Shown here in pieces: positions 37,701-49,700 of a DNA stretch of 64,000 nucleotides (position 1 is the stretch's first letter; every line of letters begins with the position of its first letter). The translations under genes and the position numbers were made by a program. The notes below the pieces were generated by a model. It was not told the origin of the DNA. It searched no databases and saw nothing but the letters and a program-made list of their open reading frames with translations. Source of the DNA: Pycnopodia helianthoides (Eukaryota; Echinodermata; Asteroidea; Forcipulatida; Asteriidae); NCBI GenBank assembly GCA_032158295.1, contig CM063258.1, positions 1,632,001-1,696,000 on the forward strand. The letters run 5' to 3'.

Positions 37701-40700
37701 CATTTTAAAACTCACTTTAAAAACTCACTTTAAAAACTCATTTTAAAACTCACTTGTTTCCAATCGCTTTTCATAATTTACTCTAGTGAACAGGTTATAT
37801 AGTTTTTATAGATGTGACCGGTTTACCTAGAAAGACAAGTGGAAACCGATTCTAGCTCTCTTGCCTCCGGGCTTTATTTACAAATCTGTAGTAAAGACGG
37901 AGAAAGTATGTGTCGGTCTTTTTGACATCAGATGTGAGAGTCTTTAAACAAAACATCAATTCAATGGTACATCAAAAATAAAACTAACAAGTCACTGATA
38001 CTATTTACAATTATAAAGGATATTAATTGGTTTTACCCTTTCACCAATGTGTGTAAAGCACTGCATACTCAGTACTTCCCCGAGTTCTGTGAGACATCTG
38101 CTCTAGAATGGCAAAGATCGTGGGTTCGAATCCCACCCGAGCAATATGCCTGTGGATTTTTTTAACAGAACTCGGGGGAAGTACTGAGTATGCAGTGCTT
38201 TACACACATCAGTGAAAGGGTAACCCAAATAATATTCTTTATCATCTGTGCAAATTTAACATCTATTACATTATAGAGGAGTTTTTCAAAAAAGGGCGGG
38301 AAGGCAGCTTTACCCCGACCCAGAAATTACGCATATTAGAAAAAGCAAATCAACTAAATAAACTGTGTACTTAGATGAAGACTATCTACAATAAATAGTT
38401 TGCAAAAGATTGTGACCAGATGGCAAATAGAAAAGTACAAATTAAGGCAAACAAAGTAGACTATTTGCAAGTTCCCGCCATGGTGTTAGCCATCTTGACA
38501 ACAGTATTGGAATTAGAGGATAACTCAACAGAATCAGCAATATTTACCATCTTTAGGCATAAAACAGGAACGACAATACTTTAGACTTCTAGTAATGTAA
38601 AATTTAGGAATATACAAATAAAACAAAGTAAATTCAATAAACCAAAACGAACAAGACTCTCCGGTCCCAACTTGAAACTCATTAAAGAACACTTTTAAAA
38701 ACTGCTCTCTTTTAAATGCGCCGTATTTTTGACTGCGCGAGGGCACTCTCAAAAACATTTTTATCACTTCCGGGGGTATAACTTAAGTGATTACCGTCTG
38801 CTCAGCTAGCTGTGTACAGTTTAGCATCGACGTTTTGTTGGCGCAAGAGAGTTTAGTCAGTGCTTCTAGAATCTAAGGTGGATTATTAATAACGGCTCCT
38901 TTAAAGGTCTTATTGTCCGTGATGGATATGACGTCTGGTAGTAATGTGTTTCAGTTCTTAACTGTCTGGAGGAAGTATTTGAAGCAGTTTTTGTTTGCGG
39001 AGAACAGTTGTTTCTATAAGTGTAAAGAGGAAAGGATGAGCCACGCATATCTGCCAGTTCTGATATTGTAAGATTAGATGCAGGGCTCTCTATTTCTTTA
39101 AAGGAGCCGTTATTAATCCACCTTAGATTCTAGAAGCACTGACTAAACTCTCTCGCGCACAGAAGTGACAGAACGCCGATGTTAAAACTGTACACAGCTA
39201 CCTGAGCAGACGATAATCGCTTTAGTTATACCCCCGGAAGCGATGCAAATATTTTTGAGAGCGCCCTCACGCGGTCAAAAATACGGCGCATTAGATACAA
39301 ATCATAAATATAACCCTAACCTCAACAAATAATTTTGTACAAAAGTAATTAATGTGAAATCCAGGGGGAAAAATAAATGGAAAGTAGGATGATCATTACC
39401 TGTATTAAAGACGGAGAAAGTATGTGTCAGTTTTTTTACGTCAGAGGTGAGATTGACCCTTTGACGTCTTGCGGTAGATGAGGGCGCGCTTTCCGGTTTA
39501 TTTAAATAGCAAGTGAATTTATCTGCTTTCTTAAGAAATACAGTTATGTTTCTTCCTATGAACTACTTCACGAAACTGTTTTACAGATTGCAATACATTT
39601 AAAATTACTCTAATCATATGACTTTTTTTTTCAAACTAAACTGTGGACCGAAATTTAGAGTTTTGTTTTCACAAGCTTCTCCATGAAACGATTCTATATC
39701 AAGTCTTAAACACATCAGAGAGCAAACTGTTGGCTGTCGACGACCAGGTATTTGGTTTCAGTTCTTCAGATCAAAGAAGTGGTACTTATCTCTTGCCTTC
39801 ATGCTTCCATCAGCCGCTTCGTGACGAGTTGCGTTGTTCAGCTGACAAACCATCTTTCCAAAGCCTTGTTCCATCAGCAGATTGAAGGAGCGACATCGGG
39901 GCTCTGACCGGCACGCCTTCCCGCACGACACCAAGCCGTCAACCCGTAGCTCCTTAATGACGTGACCAACCAAGTATTGGGACTCAATGCGGCCATCAGG
40001 GCCAGTCTGACAGCAAAACATTGTCAAGATTTGGGTGGTTGCTGCCGTGGAGGTGTTGGTGGGGGCGACGATGGCAGTGACTGCGAGGCCGGCGGCTGTG
40101 GTGGCAGCAGCTGTGGCCGAAGTGGTGGTGGCTGCAGCTGTAATGGCAGCAACAGGTGCGAGGGTGATGGTGGCTGCAGCTGTGGTAGCAGCTGTATTGG
40201 CGGCAGCAGGTGTGAGGGTGGGTGGTGGCTGCAGCTGTGGTAGCAGCTGTATTGGCGGCAGCAGGTGCGAGGGTGGTGGTGGCTGCAGCTGTGGTAGCAG
40301 CTGTATTGGCGGCAGCAGGTGCGAGGGTGGTAGTGGCTGCAGCTGTGGTAGCAGCTGTATTGGCGGCAGCAGGTGCGAGGGTGGTGGTGGCTGCAGCTGT
40401 GGTAGCAGCTGTAATGGCAGCAGCTGTGGCCGGAGTGGTGGTGGCTGCAGCTGTAATGGCAGCAACAGGTGCGAGGGTGGTGGTGGCTGCAGCTGTGGTA
40501 GCAGCTGTATTGGCGGCAGCAGGTGCGAGGGTGGTGGTGGCTGCAGCTGTGGTAGCAGCTGTATTGGCGGCAGCAGGTGCGAGGTAGGTGGTGGCTGCAG
40601 CTGTGGTAGCAGCTGTATTGGCAGCAGCTGTGGCCGGAGTGGTGGTGGCTGCAGCTGTGGTAGCAGCTGTATTGGCGGCAGCAGGTGCTAGGGTGGTGGT

Positions 40701-43700
40701 GGCTGCAGCTGTGGTAGCAGCTGTATTGGCGGCAGCAGGTGCGAGGGTGGTGGTGGCTGCAGCTGTGGTAGCAGCTGTATTGGCGGCAGCAGGTGCGAGG
40801 GTGGTGGTGGCTGCAGCTGTGGTAGCAGCTGTATTGGCGCAGCAGGTGCGAGGGTGGTGGTGGCTGCAGCTGTGGTAGCAGCTGTAATGGTAGTGGCAGT
40901 GGTGGTGGCGTCTCTTGTGGTGGTAGTGGTATTGGCAGTGGTGGAGTTGAGAGCAATCTCGCACATGGTCGCCCAAATATTTGAACATCTAATGGCAAAC
41001 CATCCACCATTATCCCATTTGGCCATTACAGCACAATTGTACCGTGTATCACTGCCGGGCTGGCTACTGTGCCAGTTCTGGAAACCATTACCTGCATCTT
41101 GTGGTAGACATGGGTGCCAGTTCCCCTCATCTTTTGAATCACTACAACCAATCCACAAACTTTCCTGCACCTCATCTTCAATATAGAACTCCTCCTGGTG
41201 ATAATTCCAAATAAATGTCTGTTCTTCTTGAGACTCAGGAATGACTAGGGTCGACCCCAATCCGCGGCAAGTTTGAAGGGCGTTGGTCCAGTTCGTAGGT
41301 TTAGTCATCAGTAAGTAGCAGGACTTGCCGTATCCACGCCAGTCAGTAGGGCAGGCATCACCCAGGGTTGTAAAGCACCCGCTGAGAAACAACAAGAAAA
41401 CTCCGGCTAGATACATTTTTGGACACTATGGCGATTGAGCGCTTTTTCACCCAACAAAGGAATATTCCTTGACTGTCGTCAAATGATCGTTGCAGATCGG
41501 CAATCTATTCTTACTGTGATTCGTGTTTGATGGAGATTGGCCTGGTGAAGTGGTAGTCTCGTCAAGGCAAATGAAACTCTGTCTGGCAGCTACAAATGCT
41601 AGAAACGACACTTGAGTGTTACCATGACTACAGTGTGGTAACTTTCCCGCGGCTTCCTGCTGCTGATTTTTAATTAAATTTAAGCACCTTTTTTTTGTGC
41701 GTTTTTCTTTTCTGAACAATGAAGAAGCTGCAGCCAGGATTTTTAATTAAAAAGGAATTACAGAAATGGAGCTCAACACTTATTATGCCATGTTTATGAC
41801 ATTGCGCCACTTGACTGCTTCTGTTACACCAGTCTACCTGTTTATGTGTATTGTGTTGTCATTTAGCCTTTGAGAAAGACTCTGTTAGGGTAATAATAAT
41901 AATTATTATTATATTCTTGACAGTATTTTGCACACAAGAAGGGTATGGTCGGTGAACAAATTTTGGTGGTGTTTATTGGGGATATATCCAAGTTTTCGAC
42001 CGTTTTGTACGAATAGTAGTCATTCTTTTTTTGCCCAGCTGGGTAGCATCGGGCCATGCCACACTCTACGTGTTTTTTCCCCTCCTTTGTTTTACATGCA
42101 ATTTGACTCCAAAATGGCAAGTGTAGCAGGCAGTAGCCATGTGTAGCGTTGCGTAAGGGGCCAATAAGTATGCAAATATCATGCAAATTGTATTAGGCAA
42201 AATAAAAACTTGTTTAGCGTCCTGCTATTTTAAAAAAAGGAAGGAGGAGGGCTTTTTTTTGTTGTGTTTTGAAAGGGTTGCTAGAAACATTTTTCAAGAC
42301 AACCGGCCGGGCTATTTTTCAAGATCGTTGCCAACTTTTCATTATTTGTTTTGTGTGTTTGCTTAAGTCTAAAAATACCATCCTAAGCCATGTGTTTATA
42401 CAAGGCTTGATGGAGGCTGTATGAATTGAGGCCAAGAACTGCTGTGTCACTAAATTATGTTTGCTTAAACCTTACAGTCCCGAATCCTTCTATAACCAAT
42501 CGATAAAGTGAAGGATTCAGAAGGACGGGGCCAGTAGGCCCAACTATCAAGGGCTTAGGGTTAGTGACATCCCGCGTTGTGACATCAGTGGGAAGGGTCT
42601 ATATTGATAACTGATCTTGCAACTGGATAATTTCTTTGTCTGTGTTTAGTTTGACTGAGAGTTGTGAGAATCTAGTGGGAAGGGTCTATATTGATAACTG
42701 ATCTTGCAACTGGATTAATTTCTTTGTCTGTGTTTAGTTTGACTGAGAGTTGTGAGAATCTAGTGGGAAGGGTCTATATTGATAACTGATCTTGCAACTG
42801 GATTAATTTCTTTGTCTGTGTTTAGTTTGACTGAGAGTTGCGAGGATCTAGTGGTTAGGGTCTATATTGATAACTGATCTTGCACCTGGATTAATTTCTT
42901 TGTCTGTGTTTAGTTTGACTGAGAGTTGCGAGGATCTAGTGCAGAGTATACCAGAAGTGCCAGCCTCTGCGTTCAAAATACACGGTGAGTCCATGCCTTG
43001 ATAAACAAGTTCAAGTGTAGATGGTCATATTAAAGCTAGTGTGTTGGAAGACATAGAGTAGTTCAAGGATGCATGGGATTGAAGTCACATGTTGATCACA
43101 TGTCGATCACATGTCAATCACATGATGATCACAGATGTTCTGAGTTTATTTTTAAATATGAATTTCTTTCTCCACTCAGGTTACCTAAAAAGGAAGGCGG
43201 ACATGAAATCAGGCAGGAAAGTATCTGTAAGTAATTCACAATTGTGACAATTGATTTCTTTTATTTTCCTTGAGCTAAAATACTTAATGGCTAGTCGTGG
43301 CCGAGTGGTCTAGTTCACCAAAACCCAAGCTCTGGTGAACTTTTGACAACAGAGTGTGGGTTCAAATCCTGGTCATGACACTTGTGCCCTTGAGCAAGGC
43401 ACTTAACCATGATTGCCTCTTAAAAAGTTGTGAAGGTAGTGCATTCTGCTCTACCAGCCAGTCTCCTAGTGGATAATACCCATGCCTACATCCTTACGGA
43501 CTATGAAGGGAGTAACCCTGTTTCAGCCTTAGGAGTAGGTGGCAATGTGCCCCTAGTGACAGTTGATTTTGGTCTACAGCCTAAATCAGTTAAGTGTAGC
43601 CCTCACCTTGAAGTAGCTGTTTGGCCTTGTGAGTTGGGCGATATTTCATAAAATAAAATAAAAAGTTAAAATAAAGTTAAGATTGAATAATTTCCGACTA

Positions 43701-46700
43701 TGATTACTATTTGTTCTGCTGATAATGAAGTACTAGCAAGATGCCGCGCTTCGTGCGGCATCTTGCTAGATGGAGCGATTTCTTGTGTATAAAATGCTGC
43801 AAATGTAATCCCAGCTAACACAATACGTTGTTACAACGTTGCACAACGTTGTGATAAGGTGGCAATTTGGTCGATGGGATGACAACGTTTTGACTACGTT
43901 GCAAGAACGTCAGAACTTAACATGATCTTCAACCAATGTTGTACATTGGTTGCATGTTGGTAATCTATGCAACGTTACCGAAAGGTTTTATACCTAACGT
44001 GTTCACAACATTGTATTTTGGTATTATTACAACGTGGTATTTAAGTTAAGGCAACAACGTTGTCGATAAGTCATATTTTGGTCTCAACAAAACGTAGTAA
44101 TTTTGTTGCGACAAGCACGTTGTCTGCACGTTGCATTGTGGTTTTATCAAAACGTCACAATTAATTCGCGGCGGTCACGTTGTCTTGACGTTGTATTTAG
44201 GTATTATTATAACGTAGCATTTAAGTTGTGGCAGTCACGTTGTCTACACGTTGTAATTTGGTAACATTAAAATGTAGCAATTATGTTGTGACTAGCACGT
44301 TGTCTGCACGTTGCATTTTGGTTTTATCAAAACGTTATAATTAAATCGCGGCGGTCACGTTGTCTTGACGTTGTATTTTAGTATTATTATAACGTAGCAT
44401 TTAAGTTGTGGCAGTAACGTTGTTTACACGTTGTTTTTTGGTAACATTAAAACGTAGCAATTATGTTGTGAAGAGCACGTTGTCTGCACATTGTATTTTG
44501 GTTTTATCAAAACGTCATATTTAAATCGCGGCGGTCACGTTGTCTTGACGTTATATTTTGGTGTTATAAAACGTAGCATTTAAGTTGTGACAGTCACGTT
44601 GTCTACACAATGTATTTTGGTAACATTAAAACGTAATATTTAAGTTTCGGCTGTATGTTATCTTGTCGTTGTATTTTGGTTTTGCACACAAAAGTAGCCT
44701 ACTGTTAAAGTTGTGACAGCCCGTTGTCTTAATCTTCAAACGCATATTGTAACTATCATCTTGTAGATTTATCACAACGTAGTATCTTTGTTTTTTACCA
44801 TCACGCTGTGACATATTGTATTTTAGTTTAATTACAACGTACAAATAATAGTATTTATGTTTTGACTATGATATCGTTTGGCGTTGTATTTTAGTTTGTA
44901 TTGGCGATGTTTAGACCATTTTGTTGAATAGTTCAAGCAGCTCGTTTGAATGGTTTTGGAGGACATGGTAGGCCTAATGTTTGACATCGCAAACATGTTT
45001 TTGTTCTCAATTTAGTTTTTTATTAATATCGGTTGTCATAAATTAGGCACTTGAGGAGCGGCATTTCTATCAGATTTGCATTTAATGATGAATCTGAACA
45101 GTACTAATCATTAATTGCATTTAATTGAGCTTATTGTGTCAAGCAGCAGTGCGCTGGTGAGGGGTGAGATTCGATTCTACCCCCCCCTCCCCACCACCAC
45201 CACCACCACCTGTACAGCGGCATTCCAAGCTGTAGATAGAATCTTCTAGAGAAACATTTACCCTTGATAGGATTTTCTATCCTCACTTAGGCCGTTTTGT
45301 CCCCCACTAAAAACTTCCTCTAAAACCATTGTGTTAAATAGTTCAAGCAGATCGTTGGGATGGTTTCGGAGGACATTTATTAGCTAACAACATTGGTAGG
45401 CCTAATGTTTGTCATCACGAACAATGTTTGTTCGCAATTCAGTTTTTTATATCGGTTGTCATCAATAGAATAGGCACTTGAGGAGCGGCCTCCCTATCAA
45501 ATAGGCATTTAATTATCAATCTGAACAAACCATTAATTGCATTTAATTGACTTTATTATGTCAAGCAGCAGTGCGACGGTCTAGGGAGAGATTTGATTCT
45601 AGCAGCAGTGCGCTGGTGAGGGGTGAGATTCGATTCTACCCCCTCTCCCCACCACCACCACCACCACCACCTGTACAGCGGCATTCCAAGCCGTACATAG
45701 AATCTTCTGGAGAAACATTTACCCTTGATAGGATTTTCTATCCTCACTTAGGCCGTTTTGTCCCCCACTAAAAACTTCCTCTAAAACCATTGTGTTAAAT
45801 AGTTCAAGCAGATCGTTGGGATGGTTTCGGAGGACATTTATTAGCTAACAACATTGGTAGGCCTAATGTATGTCATCACGAACAATGTTTGTTCTCAATT
45901 TAGTTTTTTATATCGGTTGTCATCAATAGAATAGGCACTTGAGGAGCGGCCTCCCTATCAAATAGGCATTTAATTATCAATCTGAACAAACCATTAATTG
46001 CATTTAATTGACTTTATTATGTCAAGCAGCAGTGCGACGGTCTAGGGAGAGATTTGAGTCTACCCCCCCCCCCCCCCACTACCTGTACAGCGGCATTCCA
46101 AGCTGTAGATAGAATCTTCTATAGAGAAACATTTACCCTTGATAGGATTTTCTATATTACTTAGGCCGTTTGTTCACCCGCTGAAAACTTTTTCTAAAAC
46201 TATTGTGTTGAATAGTTCAAGCAGCTCGTTGGGATGGTTTTTTTTATAAGCTAACAACTATTGGTAGGCCTAATGTTTGACATCGCAAACAATGTTTGTT
46301 CTAAATTTAGTTTTGAATATCGGTTGTCATAAATAAAATAGGCACTTGAGGAGCGGCCTTGCTATCACATTGGCATTTAATGATCAATCTGAACAGTTAA
46401 TACTAATCATTAATTGCATTTAATTGAGCTTATTGTGTCAAGCAGCAGTGCACCGGTCTGGGGAGATATTCGATTCTTCGCACCCCCCCCCCCGACCACC
46501 TGTACAGCGGCATTCCAAACCGTACTTAGAATCTTCTAGAGAAACATTTACCCTTGATAGGATTTTCTATCCACACTTAGGCCGTTTTGTTCCCAGCTAA
46601 AAACTTCCTCTAAAACCAAATTTGTTCCTAAATTTCAAAGACACTTTCAAATTGTGAAGTACTTTAGTGTACCACTAAGTATGTTTTGTTTCAGTTTTGA

Positions 46701-49700
46701 AGAAAAAAGAAAGACATACGTTTTTGCTCAACCTGCCGCATTGACCAGCGTGCGGAATGCTGCATGTCTAGTAAAAATTAATTTGACAACGTCATGACAA
46801 CGTAAATATCACATATGCAAATTTGTAGATTGGGCTTAGAAGTTGTACAATACATACAAACAATTTCACGAAATTTGCCAAATTTATGAACTAGGTGTAC
46901 TGGTTTCTTCTTGTACTTGTCTAAACTAACAGAGGAAAATATGGATAAATATAATTCAGTAACTATACATGTAATTTTAGTTCAGAAATATTAATTAAAT
47001 GGAAACAATTACAAAAATATATACCCCCGTGATTGCAAAAGTCAGGAAATTGGTCTGTATATATAGTACATGCTGTACGATGTATAGTATACAGGTACAG
47101 TGAAGTCCGGTTACGACAACGCGTAGTAGGAGCCTACCTTGGTAAGTTTGTAAAAGTAATTCATTGATCATGTTGACATATCACTTAAAAAAATTATTCA
47201 TGAAATTATTGTATAATTAATCGATATAGCAATCAATAAATAAGATAGGGCTGACGTTGTGACAACGTTCACGGTACTGAAAAAAAATACATTGTTGTAA
47301 CATTCTTTTTAATTGATTATTTACAACATTGCAACGTTGTGTATACGTGCCAACAACGTCGTTGTTTCGTTGCATCATTACGTTCTAAAGACGTACAGGG
47401 GAGTCGACAAAGATTCGTTGCTACAACGTTACTTAGATAACTATATAACAACCAAACAAACACGCTCTGAGAACGTTGTTGCAACGTTAAATATAAGTTG
47501 TAATAAGGTCACTGGAAACGTGTCTTAAACGTACCAACAACGTGGTTGTTACGTTGCGTCATTACGTACGGAAGACGTATAGGGGAGTCGACAAAGTTCC
47601 GTAGCTACAACGTTATATTAATAACGTTACTTACACCAAAGTCTGACTTCATTACAACGTTGAGAAAACGTCAAACTGTTAGCTGGGATGTGGGGTAAGG
47701 GGTCGGGGGCGGGGGGGAGGGTAGTTGAAATCAGTACGCATTGTGTTTTATCTTTAGATAACATTTTGAGCGTGCAAAGGATGTTCAGTGGGGTCGAAAC
47801 GTCGCGACGCGTCGCCTGCCCTCCTGACCCTTTTCGTCCTTTTCTCCAGCAACGAAGCATAATGGGGTGTTGTATGGCAGAGTTTAATATTGGGGAAGGG
47901 TGTACTTCGTGCGGCAAACACCTAGGGGAAGGGGAATGGCTGAGGAATAAAGTGGAGACACTGATGGAGTAAAACACACAGGAAACAAAAGCACTGTTCA
48001 GGAAGAATATTTTTATTTGGAATATGACGATGTTAATAACTTGATAAACTGTAATACATTACTTGCATTGTACAAAATATGAAATGTAAAATACAGTATG
48101 AGAAATATATCAAAGCACAATAGGTCAGAACCCCGAAAAATGTGGATGACCCGGTACACTACTTTGTGGAAATGATTGGTAATTTCTGACGACATAAAAT
48201 TGTGTGACCTGACTCGATCCACACTGCTTGATGACAGGCCAAAAAGTTTCAGATGTAGGTATAAGTCGAAAGCTATGAAGAAACCAAAAAAATTCACAAA
48301 ATATAACGCTATCGATATTTGTGACCAGGCACTTTTAGTGCACTGTCCCTTTAAATAAGGTATTTACTTGTGCAACCCTAAGTACTGTTGTTGCCTAGCA
48401 ACAACCATGTGCAGTGGACTTGGACGTGTCCAGCATCCAGCCTCTAGTGGCTATAGTGCTACTGGTGGTGGTTTCTTGACATTGACCCTGGGAGTCTCTG
48501 GGGGTATTACCAGCTTTGGCTATAGAATGTTCCCACAGATGCAATGCACTGTACTTTGAAAAAAAAACAGGACTTTCAGTGATATGATTGATGACAGAGT
48601 TTCTATACAGTAACTACATATATTTGTTACGATAATATCATATTAAATATGTAACAAACACTAAACAATAATATCATATTAAATATGTGACCAACAAACA
48701 CTAAAAATTTAAAATTAACAGCCCCAAAAAGAAAATACTACACACGGCATGCGCGGTGGGTGGACAGATCATATTCGTAGCGATCAAAGCTACTATACAG
48801 AAACTACGTATATTTGTTACAATAATATCATATTAAATATGTAAAAAACAAACACCAAGCAATTGTATCATATTAAATATGTTACAAACAAACACTAACA
48901 ATTTAAAATGAACAGCGCAAAATAATATCATATTAATACGAACAAACACTAAACAATTATATCATATTAGATATTTGATACAAACAAACACGAACAATTT
49001 AAAATGAACAGCGCCAAAAAAAGAAAATACTACACACGGTACGTGGGTGGACAGATTATATTCGTAGCGATCCAAACTTCAAAAACAGAAATGTGCAGAT
49101 AACTTGATAAAATAAAATGAAAGAACATAACAATCTTACCACACTGCTTGGATGACAGCAAAAGAAAAAGTTGTGCATGGGCAACAATCTTAGAGGCTTA
49201 ATAAAACTAAGGATTCACAAAACAACACGATAAGAATTTGAAGCGAACAGGACAAAAATGTAACCAAAGCAGAAGTGGCAATGCGTCGACGTGGCGTGGG
49301 CAATAAAAAAGTGTTGTCGCTATTGTTTATAGGTGCTTTCATTAATATGAGAAAAAGTTTCGCCGCGGGTATTGCATCTCATGAGAATTTACCTTATTCA
49401 CGCCACGCTGCTTCTGACTGTTCACAGAAAAGACATATGTGTTGAAGGAACCAAGGACTTTGAGTGACATAAAAATGGTATAACAATTTGTGGAGAAATA
49501 TTCTACATAATTTTTATTCATAAAATGTTCTAGAAACATATTATCAAAGTTAAATGAAATTATTATGAACTTACCAAGACTCTCGGGAAATTGGGGCGAA
49601 CAGCGACAACCCAGGAAAGACGCGGACCAATCACCCGCGAGGAACACAATTGGCACCCGGCTCGACAACGCGCCTCCGGAAGGCACGCCGCCGGGACACC

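Larger units (their letters stand above)
43807..47689. mobile_element. 3.9-kb non-autonomous DNA element with inverted ends and nested tandem repeats
   Basis: The ends ATCCCAGCTAACA and TGTTAGCTGGGAT are exact inverted repeats. Inside both ends, words of the ACAACGTTG type are dense. From about 44041 a 60-base unit repeats in a 180-base higher-order pattern; from 44929 to 46620 four copies of a 405-460-base unit follow. No transposase is seen. It lies in the RALGPS intron 43227-50731. Confidence 0.8.

Noticed and set aside
39962..41186. Plus-strand Gly/Cys/Ser-rich and Val/Ala-rich open frames opposite the lectin gene
   Set aside because: They are complements of the 54-bp repeat coding on the minus strand, where signal peptide, lectin and apple domains give real support.
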